NCBI RefSeq assembly: GCF_014857905.1
Contig: NZ_JACYXE010000008.1
Coordinates: forward strand, 62,001 to 126,000
Reading direction: 5' to 3'
DNA: 64,000 bases
Source: Agilicoccus flavus
GTDB lineage: Bacteria; Actinomycetota; Actinomycetes; Actinomycetales; Dermatophilaceae
The notes beneath the pieces were generated by a model, which had not been told where the DNA came from, did not search any database, and saw nothing but the letters and a program-made list of their open reading frames with translations. Both the position numbers and the translations under genes were made by a program. Below, piece after piece: positions 53,564 to 61,954 of this stretch. The first letter of the stretch is position 1. The number at the start of each line of letters is the position of its first letter.

Positions 53564-54901
53564 ATGGACCGTCAACAGGAGTACGTGCTGCGCACCGTCG
53601 AGGAGCGCGACATCCGCTTCATCCGGCTGTGGTTCACCGATGTCCTCGGGACGTTGAAGTCCGTGGCCGTCGCCCCGGCCGAGCTCGAACCCGCCTTCGA
53701 GGAGGGCCTGGGCTTCGACGGCAGCGCCATCGAGGGGTACACCCGCATCACCGAGTCGGACATGCTCGTCCTGCCCGATCCGGGCACCTTCCAGGTGCTG
53801 CCGTGGCGCGGCTCGCCGCCCGGCACCGGCCGCATGTTCAGCGACATCCTCCTGCCCGACGGATCCCCGAGCCCCGGCGACCCGCGCCACGTGCTCAAGC
53901 GGGCCCTCAAGGTGGCCGGCGACATGGGGTTCTCGTTCTACACGCACCCCGAGATCGAGTTCTTCCTCTTCCGCAAGCCCGTCGTGCCGGGGGAGCAGCC
54001 GGTCCCCGTCGACGACGCGGGGTACTTCGACCACGTCGCCCAGGGCGACGGCCACGACTTCCGCCGTCACGCCATCAGCATGCTCGAGGCGATGGGCATC
54101 TCCGTCGAGTTCAGCCACCACGAGAGCGCCCCCGGCCAGCAGGAGATCGACCTGCGCTACGCCGACGCGCTCTCCACGGCCGACAACATCATGACGTTCC
54201 GCACGGTCATCAAGGAGGTCGCGCTCCAGCAGGACTGCTTCGCGTCCTTCATGCCCAAGCCGCTGTCGGGTCACCCGGGCTCGGGCATGCACACCCACCT
54301 GTCGCTGTTCGAGGGCGACCAGAACGCGTTCTACGAGGCCGGCGGTCGATACCAGCTCAGTAAGGTGGCGCGGCAGTTCATCGCGGGCCTGATGCACCAC
54401 GGTCCCGAGATCGTGGCCGTCACCAACCAGTGGGTCAACTCCTACAAGCGGCTGTGGGGCGGCGCCGAGGCCCCCGCGCACGTCTCGTGGGGGCACAACA
54501 ACGGCAGCGCCATGGTGCGCGTGCCGATGTACAAGCCGCAGAAGGAGAACAGCTCCCGGATCGAGGTCCGCACGCTCGACGCCGCCTGCAACCCCTACCT
54601 CGCCTTCGCCGTGCTGCTGCGCGCCGGCCTCAAGGGCATCGAGGAGGAGTACGTGCTCCCCGAGGAGACCGAGGACGACGTGTGGCGCCTGACGAACGCC
54701 GAGCGGCACGCCCTCGGCATCCGCGCGCTCCCGGCGTCGCTGTCCGAGGCCATCGACATCATGGAGCGCTCCGAGCTCGTCGCCGACGTCCTCGGCGAGC
54801 ACGTGTTCGAGGTCTTCCTGCGCAACAAGCGGCAGGAATGGGCCGACTACCGCGCCCAGGTGACGCCGTTCGAGCTCACCCATCTCCTTCCGCGGCTGTG
54901 A
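53564..54901 (+). CDS. glnA2: Glutamine synthetase, GlnA2 type
   Basis: 445 residues of type I glutamine synthetase; makes glutamine from glutamate, ammonia and ATP. Motifs: GLGFDGSAIEGYTRITESDM (the latch and ammonia-site Asp), PEIEFFLFRKP, EFSHHESAPGQQEIDL, MPKPLSGHPGSGMHTHLSLF and NNGSAMVRVPMY. It is about 30 residues shorter than the classical enzyme and lacks the adenylylation-loop motif LYELPPEE found in the glnA1 product; EEEYVLPEETED stands there. This fits GlnA2 of mycobacteria, which is also encoded just before glnE. Its stop overlaps the glnE start (GTGA), so the two are coupled. Confidence 0.93.
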   Translation: MDRQQEYVLRTVEERDIRFIRLWFTDVLGTLKSVAVAPAELEPAFEEGLGFDGSAIEGYTRITESDMLVLPDPGTFQVLPWRGSPPGTGRMFSDILLPDGSPSPGDPRHVLKRALKVAGDMGFSFYTHPEIEFFLFRKPVVPGEQPVPVDDAGYFDHVAQGDGHDFRRHAISMLEAMGISVEFSHHESAPGQQEIDLRYADALSTADNIMTFRTVIKEVALQQDCFASFMPKPLSGHPGSGMHTHLSLFEGDQNAFYEAGGRYQLSKVARQFIAGLMHHGPEIVAVTNQWVNSYKRLWGGAEAPAHVSWGHNNGSAMVRVPMYKPQKENSSRIEVRTLDAACNPYLAFAVLLRAGLKGIEEEYVLPEETEDDVWRLTNAERHALGIRALPASLSEAIDIMERSELVADVLGEHVFEVFLRNKRQEWADYRAQVTPFELTHLLPRL

Positions 54902-57900
54902 CCGGGGCACGGCGCAAGGGCAGCGCGGCGGCCCAGTTCGCCCGGTGGGGCTTCGACGAGCCCGCCCGGGCCGGCTCGCTCGCCGCCGACCCCGCCCTGG
55001 CGGGGCTCGCCGACGCCGACGCCGACGAGAACGGGCTGCTCCGGGCGATCGGGCGCACGGCGGATCCCGACGTCGCCCTCCTCGGGCTCGTGCGCCTGCT
55101 CGAGGCGGCCGACGGCCCGGGGCACCTGGGCCGGGACGCCCACCGCGTCGACGAGTTGCGCGAGGTGCTCGGGTCCGACGGTCCGCGCAGGGCCCGGTTG
55201 CTCGCCGTGCTCGGGGCCTCCGCGGCGCTCGGCGATCACCTCCAGCGCCACCCCGGCCACTGGGCGCGCGCGGCCGACGCCGGCCTGTGGGACGCGCAGT
55301 CGCGTTCCGACGACCTCGTCCGGGCCGTGTCGCCGCAGGTCCGCGGCGACCGCAGCGGGGCCGACGCGCTCCGCGTCGCCTACCGGGCCCACCTGTTGGA
55401 GATCGCCGCGCTGGACCTGTCGTGCGATGACCCCACCCTCACCCTGCCGCAGACCTCCGAGGCGCTCGCCGACCTCGCCGGCGCCGCCCTCGAGGCCGCC
55501 CTGTCGGTCGCGCGGCAGGAGCACCCGGAGGAGGCCGCGATCACGCGGCTCGCCGTCATCGCGCTCGGCAAGTGCGGGGGCCGCGAGCTCAACTACGTCT
55601 CCGACGTCGACGTCGTCTTCGTCGCCGAGCCGCCCGGCGACGCGCCCGAGGGCGGGGGCGGCGACGGGTCCGGCTCGTCGGGCGCCGCACCGTCCCGCGC
55701 GTCGGAGACCGACGAGGCGGCGACCGTCGCGGCCGCGACGACGCTCGCGACCACGCTCATGCGCACGTGCTCGGCGTCCACCGCCGAGGGCACGCTGTGG
55801 CCCGTCGACCCCGCGCTGCGTCCGGAGGGCAAGCAGGGCCCCCTCGTGCGCACCGTCGAGAGCCACGAGCGCTACTACCGCCGGTGGGCCAAGACGTGGG
55901 AGTTCCAGGCGCTGCTCAAGGCGCGGACCGCCGCGGGCGACCGCGAGGTCGGCGCCGCGTACCTCGACGCGATCCGGCCCTTCATCTGGAGCGCCGTCGA
56001 GCGCGAGAACTTCGTCGAGGACGTGCAGGCCATGCGCCGCCGCGTCGAGGACAACGTGCCGAGCCGGGAGTCGGAGCGGCAGATCAAGCTCGGCGTCGGC
56101 GGGCTGCGTGACGTCGAGTTCACCGTGCAGCTCCTCCAGCTCGTCCACGGTCGCACCGACCCCTCGCTGCGCAGCGGGACGACCCTCGTCGGTCTCGCGG
56201 CGCTCGCGCACGGCGGCTACGTCGCGCGTGAGGACGCCGTCGAGCTCGACCACGCCTACCGGCTGCTGCGCACCCTCGAGCACCGCATCCAGCTCTACAA
56301 GCTGCGCCGCACCCACCTCATGCCCACCGACGCCGCCGACCTGCGCCGCATCGGCCGCAGCGTCGGCTACCGCAGCGAGCCGGGGGAGGAGGTCATCGCC
56401 GCCTGGCGCGCCCAGAAGGTCGAGGTGCGTCGGCTGCACCAGCGCCTCTTCTACCGGCCCCTGCTCTCTGCGGCGGCCAAGCTGACGGCCGACGAGGCCC
56501 GGCTCACCCCCGAGGCCGCCCGGGCCCGCCTGCTCGCGCTGGGCTTCCGCGACCCGGCCGGCGCGCTGCGCCACCTCGAGGCCCTCACGAGCGGCACGAA
56601 CCGCACCGCGGCGATCCAGCGGACCCTGCTGCCGGTCATGCTCGGCTGGTTCGCCGACGAGAGCGACCCCGACTACGGCCTGCTCACCTTCCGCAAGCTC
56701 AGCGACTCCCTCGGCAGCACCCACTGGTACCTGAAGATGCTCCGCGACGAGGGCCGGGCCGCCGAACGCCTCGCCCACGTCCTCGCCCGGAGCAAGTACG
56801 CCGCCGACCTGCTCATGCAGGCGCCCGAGTCGGTGCAGATCCTCGCCGAGGAGAGCGGCCTCGTGCCGCGCACGCGTGAGGAGGTCCTGACGACGATGCG
56901 GGCCGCCGTGCGGCGCAAGGACGACGCGCCGGCCGCGATGTCGGCCGCCCGGGTCATCCGGCGCCAGGAGCTGTTCCGCATCGCGCTCGCCGACCTCGTC
57001 GACGCGATCGACGACGACGCCGTCGCCCGCGCGCTCACCGACGTCACGGAGGCCCTCCTCGAGGTCGCGCTCTACATCGCGACGAAGAAGGTCTCGCTCG
57101 ACCGGGACGACGGTGTGAGCGCCGACATCGCGCTCATCGGGCTCGGCCGGCTCGGCGGCGCCGAGTGCGGCTACGCCTCCGACGCCGACGTCGTCGTCGT
57201 CCACCGGCCGGCGGCGGGCGTCGACGAGCGGGCGGCGACCGAGTTCGTCACGGCCGTCGTCCACGAGCTACGCCGGCTCGTGGGCTCGCCGGGGCCCGAT
57301 CCGTCGATGGAGGTCGATCTCGACCTGCGCCCCGAGGGCAAGGCGGGCCCCGTGTCGCGGACGATCGAGGGGTACCGCGCCTACTACGACCGGTGGTCGG
57401 CGACGTGGGAGGCCCAGGCGTTGCTCCGCGCCCGCGGCGTGGCCGGCGACGCGGAGCTCCGGCGCGAGTTCGAGGCCCTCGTCGACCCGATCCGCCACCC
57501 GTCCCGCGGGCTGAGCGCCGCGGCCCTCACCGAGATCCGCCGCCTCAAGGCGCGGATGGAGTCCGAGCGCCTCCCGCGCGGCGCCGACCCCAAGACGCAC
57601 TTCAAGCTCGGGCGCGGCGGGCTCTCCGACGTCGAATGGACCATCCAGCTCCTCCAGCTCCAGCACGCGCACGAGGTGCCGGCGTTGGCCACCACGGGCA
57701 CGATGTCGGCGCTGCACGCGGCGGCCGAGGCGAAGCTCATCGAGCCCGCCGACGCCGCCGTCCTCGAGGAGGCCTGGCGGCTCGCCTCGGGGGTGCGCAA
57801 CGCGGCCGTGCTCTACCGGGTGCGCGGCGCCGAATCGCTGCCCGACGACGTCCGCGACGCGGACGGGATCCATCGCATCCTCGGTGGGGGAGCGGGCCGC

Positions 57901-58056
57901 GGCTGGGAGCTGGGCGAGCGGTACCGGCGGGTCGCGCGCCGCGCGCGGGCGGTGACCGAGCACCTCTTCTACGGACACGACCCGGCCGCGCCGCACACCG
58001 ACCCGCCCACGGGGGCCCGGCGTGGCGGCGGGGCCCGACGGGGTGTCGGCCGATGA
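54898..58056 (+). CDS. glnE: Bifunctional glutamine synthetase adenylyltransferase/deadenylase
   Basis: 1,052 residues. Two nucleotidyltransferase domains adjust the activity of glutamine synthetase. The first has GGRELNYVSDVDVVF near residue 228 (deadenylylating half), the second GGAECGYASDADVVVVH near 752 (adenylylating half). Each is followed by a GlnD-type helical domain (KLGVGGLRDVEFTVQLLQL and KLGRGGLSDVEWTIQLLQL). A Gly/Ser-rich insertion of about 25 residues follows the first motif. Its known substrate type is GlnA1, encoded at the right edge. The next gene, a response regulator, starts inside its stop codon (ATGA). Confidence 0.95.
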   Translation: MTGARRKGSAAAQFARWGFDEPARAGSLAADPALAGLADADADENGLLRAIGRTADPDVALLGLVRLLEAADGPGHLGRDAHRVDELREVLGSDGPRRARLLAVLGASAALGDHLQRHPGHWARAADAGLWDAQSRSDDLVRAVSPQVRGDRSGADALRVAYRAHLLEIAALDLSCDDPTLTLPQTSEALADLAGAALEAALSVARQEHPEEAAITRLAVIALGKCGGRELNYVSDVDVVFVAEPPGDAPEGGGGDGSGSSGAAPSRASETDEAATVAAATTLATTLMRTCSASTAEGTLWPVDPALRPEGKQGPLVRTVESHERYYRRWAKTWEFQALLKARTAAGDREVGAAYLDAIRPFIWSAVERENFVEDVQAMRRRVEDNVPSRESERQIKLGVGGLRDVEFTVQLLQLVHGRTDPSLRSGTTLVGLAALAHGGYVAREDAVELDHAYRLLRTLEHRIQLYKLRRTHLMPTDAADLRRIGRSVGYRSEPGEEVIAAWRAQKVEVRRLHQRLFYRPLLSAAAKLTADEARLTPEAARARLLALGFRDPAGALRHLEALTSGTNRTAAIQRTLLPVMLGWFADESDPDYGLLTFRKLSDSLGSTHWYLKMLRDEGRAAERLAHVLARSKYAADLLMQAPESVQILAEESGLVPRTREEVLTTMRAAVRRKDDAPAAMSAARVIRRQELFRIALADLVDAIDDDAVARALTDVTEALLEVALYIATKKVSLDRDDGVSADIALIGLGRLGGAECGYASDADVVVVHRPAAGVDERAATEFVTAVVHELRRLVGSPGPDPSMEVDLDLRPEGKAGPVSRTIEGYRAYYDRWSATWEAQALLRARGVAGDAELRREFEALVDPIRHPSRGLSAAALTEIRRLKARMESERLPRGADPKTHFKLGRGGLSDVEWTIQLLQLQHAHEVPALATTGTMSALHAAAEAKLIEPADAAVLEEAWRLASGVRNAAVLYRVRGAESLPDDVRDADGIHRILGGGAGRGWELGERYRRVARRARAVTEHLFYGHDPAAPHTDPPTGARRGGGARRGVGR

Positions 58057-58715
58057 CGATCGGGGTGTACCTCCTCGACGACCACGAGATCGTGCGGCGC
58101 GGGCTGCGCGAGCTGCTCGAGCTCGAGGACGACCTGCGGGTCGTCGGTGAGGGGGCGTTAGCCGCGGAGGCGGCCCGACGCATCCCCGCCATCCGCCCCG
58201 ACGTCGCGGTCCTCGACGCCCGGCTGCCCGACGGGTCCGGCATCGACGTGTGCCGGCACGTCCGCGCGGTCGACCCGACGATCCGCGCCCTCGTCCTCAC
58301 GTCCTACGACGACGACCGGGCCCTCGCCGCCGCGCAGGAGGCGGGGGCCTCCGGCTACCTGCTCAAGGACGTGCGGGGGACCGACCTCGTCGAGGCCATC
58401 CGGGTCGTGGCCCGGGGAGGTCGCCTCTTCGCCCCGCACCGGGCGGGCCCGCCGCAGGCGCATCCCGGGGCGGCGGAGCCCGCCGACCCGCGGCTGCGCA
58501 GCCTCACCCCGCAGGAGCGCCGCATCCTCGCCTTCGTCGCCGACGGGTTGACGAACCGGCAGATCGGGGCCGAGCTCGCCCTGGCCGAGAAGACGGTGAA
58601 GAACTACCTGACGACGATCCTGTCGAAGCTCGGCATGGAGCGGCGGACCCAGGCGGCGGTGTTCGCCGTCCAGCACGCCGACGACCTCGACCAGCGCGGA
58701 GGCCGCCGCCCGTGA
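58053..58715 (+). CDS. NarL/DosR-type response regulator
   Basis: 220 residues. Receiver with acidic pair in LLDDHEIV, phospho-acceptor D55 in AVLDARLPDGSG, T83 and K105 (LLKDVRG). C-terminal LuxR-type HTH: LTPQERRILAFVADGLTNRQ, IGAELALAEKTVKNYLTTIL. The EKTVKNYLTTILSKLGMERR end is that of DosR/DevR, the hypoxia/NO regulator. Overlaps glnE by four bases. Its probable kinase partner is the two-GAF histidine kinase two genes downstream. Confidence 0.9.
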   Translation: MTIGVYLLDDHEIVRRGLRELLELEDDLRVVGEGALAAEAARRIPAIRPDVAVLDARLPDGSGIDVCRHVRAVDPTIRALVLTSYDDDRALAAAQEAGASGYLLKDVRGTDLVEAIRVVARGGRLFAPHRAGPPQAHPGAAEPADPRLRSLTPQERRILAFVADGLTNRQIGAELALAEKTVKNYLTTILSKLGMERRTQAAVFAVQHADDLDQRGGRRP

Positions 58716-58906
58716 TGGCCACGCGACCGCGGGGCCGCCGACGCCGACCGGGTCCACGACCGGCCGGCGGGGGACCGGTCGTCGCGCGCCGGCCACCGCC
58801 GGGCGAGCGGAGGGGACCTTGGTCACGGGCCGCCCGCGAGCACGGGGCGGACGCTGAACTCATGCCCGGTCGAGCCTGGTCCGTCACCCCGCACGTGGGG
58901 ATGGAG

Positions 58907-59317
58907 ATGTCCGACGTCATCGCGGTGCTCGAGGACGAGCGCTCCGCCGTCGACGTCGCCCGCGCCGCGGCCCGCCAGGCCCGCACCCGGTCGGCGCGGG
59001 TGCACTTCCTCAGGCTGATCGACGCGAGCCGGGACCCCCGCGACGTGGACGGCCCCGCGGGGCAGTCCATGGTCTTCCAGGCCGCCCTGCGCGCCCTGCG
59101 CGACGAGACGCGGGTGCCGGTGACCTTCGAGACCCTCCGCCTGAACCCCTCGCGTGCGGCGGAGCGTCTCGTCGAGATCGGCGCCGGCGCCGCCGTCCTC
59201 GTGCTCGGTCGCGACCACCACCCGGCGCTCGAGGCCGTGCGCCGCCTGGCCCGCTGCGACGTCCTCATCGTCGGGGCCCCCGCCCAGGCCCCCGCGCAGG
59301 CGGGCGTCGATGCCTGA
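58907..59317 (+). CDS. Universal-stress-protein-like protein
   Basis: 136 residues with a USP-like alpha/beta start (SDVIAVLEDERSAVDVARAA, then ARVHFLRLIDASRD) and end (AAVLVLGRDHHPALEAVRRL, ARCDVLIVGAPA). The ATP-loop consensus GxxGxxx is not evident, so it may belong to the non-ATP-binding group. The start is uncertain: ATGs at 58862, 58901 and 58907 and an overlapping ATG at 58715 are all in frame. 58907 is chosen because the domain begins there and GGGG lies six bases upstream; the region before is Arg/Pro-rich. It lies between regulator and kinase genes of a DosRS-like system, whose regulon in mycobacteria includes many USPs. Confidence 0.68.
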   Translation: MSDVIAVLEDERSAVDVARAAARQARTRSARVHFLRLIDASRDPRDVDGPAGQSMVFQAALRALRDETRVPVTFETLRLNPSRAAERLVEIGAGAAVLVLGRDHHPALEAVRRLARCDVLIVGAPAQAPAQAGVDA

Positions 59318-61076
59318 CCGACCCTCGCCGCCGAACCCCGGCGACCGGGGGGCCGGCGCGCGCCGCGGCGGCGGTCACGCCCGGGGCCTGGCCCAGGCCG
59401 GCAGCCTCCACCTCGACGACCTGCTGGCCGAGATCGGGCGACGGGCCGAGGGGGCCACCCGGACCACCGAGCGCCTGGCCTCCCTGCTCGACGCCGTGGT
59501 CGCCATCTCGTCCGCCCTCGACCTGCGGGTCGTCCTCGAACGCATCGTCGCGTCCGCCTGCACGCTCGCCGACGCCCGCTACGGCGCCCTGGGCGTCCTC
59601 GACGGCGCCGGGATCGAGCTCGCCGAGTTCATCACCGTCGGGCTCGACCCGGTCGAACGCGGCCGGCTCGTGGAACCGCCCCGCGGTCACGGCATCCTCG
59701 GCCTGCTCATCCGGGAGCCGCGACCGCTTCGCCTGGCCGACCTCCGCGACCACCCGGCGTCCGTCGGGATCCCGCGGGGGCACCCGCCGATGGGGCCGTT
59801 CATCGGGTCCCCCATCCGGGTGCGCGACCGGGTCTTCGGCAACCTCTACCTCACCCGCGCGCCCGGGGCCAGGGAGTTCGGCGACCAGGACGCGTCGATG
59901 CTCGAGGGCCTCGCGGCGGCCGCCGGCATCGCCGTCGAGAACGCGCAGATGTACCGCGACGCGCAGATGCGGGAGCAATGGGCCCAGGTCCTCGGCGAGC
60001 TCACCCGCACGCTCCTCGAGGGTCGCCACGAGCACAGCGTCCTCGCCCGCATGGTCAAGCACGCCTGCGACCTCGGCGGCGCCGACCTCGGGACGCTCGC
60101 GATCCGCGAGGACGACGGCTCGCTCGTCGTCGCCGCCGTCGGCGGGCCCGCGGCCCGCGACTCCTTCGTCGGGACGCCCCTGGAGGGCATCGGGTTCGCG
60201 CTCATCCTGCGGTCCCGCGTGCCGGTCCTCGTCATGGGCCGGACCGGCGACACCCACCGCGACGACCTCGTCCACGAGCTCGCCGCGGGCCATGGGCTCG
60301 AGACCCTCGGCTCGTGCGCCGTCGTCCCGATCACCGTCGGCGAGGTCGAGGTCGGCGTCATCGCCCTGGCGTGGCCGTTCGAGGACCGGCACCGGGCGTT
60401 CGAGACCATTGACTCCCTGACGAGGTTCGCCGACGCCATGGGTCTGGCGATCGAGGCGTCCCGCGCGCAACGCCAGCGCGAGCGGGCCGCCCTCCTCGAG
60501 GAGCGCGACCGGATCGCCCGCGACATGCACGACCACGTCATCCAGCGCCTGTACGCGACCGGGCTGTCCCTGCAGGTCACCTCCCGCGGCCTGGAGGGGA
60601 GCGCCCGCGACCGGGTCGAGGCGGCGGTCTCGGAGCTCGACCTCGCGGTGAAGGACCTGCGGCACGCGATCTTCGAGCTGCACTCCCGGCTCCCCGAGGG
60701 CGGGCTGGGGCCCGAGATCGAGACCCTCGTCGCCCAGGCCGCCCAGGTGTGCGGCTTCGTGCCCGACGTCGCCTTCGACGGGCTGCTGTCGCACGTCCCG
60801 GTCGGGATGGAGCAGGACGTCCTCGCCGTCGTGCGCGAGGGCCTGTCGAACATTGTCCGGCACGCGCGGGCCGGCGACGCCCAGATCCTGCTCAGCGTCC
60901 ACGACGACGTCCTCGTCGTCGTGCAGGACGACGGCGTCGGCATCGACGACGCCGCAGACCGGCGCGGACTCGTCAACCTCCAGGACCGGGCCCTCGCCCA
61001 CGGCGGCGCGTTCTCCGTCACGTCCCGCTCGCCCCGCGGGACGATGCTCCGGTGGCGCGCCCCGGTCCGCTCCTGA
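59310..61076 (+). CDS. DosS/DevS-like heme-GAF sensor histidine kinase
   Basis: 588 residues: two GAF domains (about 60-210 and 230-385), then HisKA_3 with phospho-acceptor H407 (RDMHDHVIQRLYATG), then HATPase with REGLSNIVRHARA and QDDGVGIDD. GAF-A keeps the positions of the DosS heme pocket: H158 in RGHPPMGPFIG, spaced 22 residues before Y180 in FGNLYLT, as proximal His149 and Tyr171 are in mycobacterial DosS. A heme-based O2/NO/CO or redox sensor is therefore likely. The start overlaps the preceding gene by eight bases. Partner regulator encoded at 58053. Confidence 0.9.
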   Translation: MPDRPSPPNPGDRGAGARRGGGHARGLAQAGSLHLDDLLAEIGRRAEGATRTTERLASLLDAVVAISSALDLRVVLERIVASACTLADARYGALGVLDGAGIELAEFITVGLDPVERGRLVEPPRGHGILGLLIREPRPLRLADLRDHPASVGIPRGHPPMGPFIGSPIRVRDRVFGNLYLTRAPGAREFGDQDASMLEGLAAAAGIAVENAQMYRDAQMREQWAQVLGELTRTLLEGRHEHSVLARMVKHACDLGGADLGTLAIREDDGSLVVAAVGGPAARDSFVGTPLEGIGFALILRSRVPVLVMGRTGDTHRDDLVHELAAGHGLETLGSCAVVPITVGEVEVGVIALAWPFEDRHRAFETIDSLTRFADAMGLAIEASRAQRQRERAALLEERDRIARDMHDHVIQRLYATGLSLQVTSRGLEGSARDRVEAAVSELDLAVKDLRHAIFELHSRLPEGGLGPEIETLVAQAAQVCGFVPDVAFDGLLSHVPVGMEQDVLAVVREGLSNIVRHARAGDAQILLSVHDDVLVVVQDDGVGIDDAADRRGLVNLQDRALAHGGAFSVTSRSPRGTMLRWRAPVRS

Positions 61077-61104
61077 CCGGGGTCCGGGAGAGACACCCGT
61101 ATAG

Positions 61105-61116
61105 TTGAACGCTCAA
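61105..61116. promoter_or_regulatory. Operator candidate TTGA-N4-TCAA before the MarR gene
   Basis: Perfect 4-bp arms (TTGAACGCTCAA) located 8 bp before the -10 hexamer, where a repressor would block the promoter. Resembles MarR-type sites in symmetry and AT-content. Confidence 0.45.
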
Positions 61117-61123
61117 GTTTCGG

Positions 61124-61129
61124 TAGAAT
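61124..61129 (+). promoter_or_regulatory. -10 element of the MarR gene (leaderless-type)
   Basis: TAGAAT, then CGCCCT, then ATG 61136; an exact TANNNT-N6-start with no Shine-Dalgarno. Confidence 0.6.
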
Positions 61130-61135
61130 CGCCCT

Positions 61136-61666
61136 ATGACCGGTTCCGCCTCCACCCCCGTCGGGGGTGACGGTTCCCGTGACCCGTCCCGCGACCCTCG
61201 GTGGCTCGACGACGAGGAACGCGCCGCCTGGGTCGGCCTGAACGGACTCCTCATCAAGCTCCCCGGGCTCCTCGACGGGGAGCTCGCCCGCGACCACGGT
61301 CTGACCTTCTTCGAGTACATGGTCCTCGCGATGCTGTCGGAGTCCCCCGATCACAGCCTGCGCATGAGCTGGCTCGCCGTGCTCACGAACGGGTCCCAGT
61401 CCCGCCTGTCCCACGTCGCCAAGCGCCTCGAACGGCAGGGCTTCATCCGCCGGGAACGGGACGCGACGGACCGTCGCTCCACCCACGCCATCATCACGCC
61501 CGCCGGGATGGACAAGGTGCGCAGCGCCGCGCCCGACCACGTCGCCGCCGTCCGCGAGTACGTCCTCGATCACCTCGACCGCGCCCAGCTCGCCCAGCTC
61601 GCCGGCATCGGCGACGCCATCCTCGAGAACATCGACCCCGAGGGCGCGGCCCGGCCCGAACGCTGA
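61136..61666 (+). CDS. MarR-family transcriptional regulator
   Basis: 176 residues. Winged helix: LTFFEYMVLAMLSESPDHSL then MSWLAVLTNGSQSRLSHVAK and RLERQGFIRRERDATDRRST, with the wing Asp-x-Arg motif DATDRRS characteristic of the family. Helices at both ends form the dimer interface (AWVGLNGLLIKLPGLL, MDKVRSAAPDHVAAVREY). The ligand is unknown. The message is probably leaderless. An inverted repeat beside the promoter suggests autoregulation. The DHDPS-family gene 288 bp downstream on the same strand could be a target. Confidence 0.9.
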   Translation: MTGSASTPVGGDGSRDPSRDPRWLDDEERAAWVGLNGLLIKLPGLLDGELARDHGLTFFEYMVLAMLSESPDHSLRMSWLAVLTNGSQSRLSHVAKRLERQGFIRRERDATDRRSTHAIITPAGMDKVRSAAPDHVAAVREYVLDHLDRAQLAQLAGIGDAILENIDPEGAARPER

Positions 61667-61811
61667 AACGGCCCGGCCCCCAGAGCCGCCACCCGCATGC
61701 ATACGACGCCTACACCCATGCATCCAAGCCTGCGCCGCGCCGGGTGACCCGCTCGGTAAGCTCGCACCACGCACGGATCCTGACCGTGCGGGCACTCGGG
61801 GTGGAGAATCG

Positions 61812-61846
61812 TCTCCCGGGCCCGGCCCGGCGTCGGGCCCGGGAGA
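61812..61846 (+). terminator. Hairpin terminator between the MarR and DHDPS-family genes
   Basis: Perfect 13-bp arms TCTCCCGGGCCCG and complement, nine-base loop. The 288-bp intergenic region also has two ATGCAT hexamers about 20 bp apart near 61700 and TAAGCT at 61757-61762, a possible -10 for the downstream gene. Confidence 0.5.
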
Positions 61847-61954
61847 TCCCCCGGGGTCGAGATGCAGCCGGCCCGCCACCGCCCCTCGTCCGCCGGCCAC
61901 GCGCCACCCGCCCCGACCCGCGGGGCACCTCGCGTCCCACCTCAGGAGTGCCCC

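Noticed and set aside
61690-61740. Two ATGCAT hexamers as a phage attachment core
   Set aside because: Only six bases, no tRNA or integrase nearby, no flanking direct repeat.
61667-61954. Riboswitch before the DHDPS-family gene
   Set aside because: A strong hairpin is present, but no lysine-riboswitch or other conserved core could be recognised.
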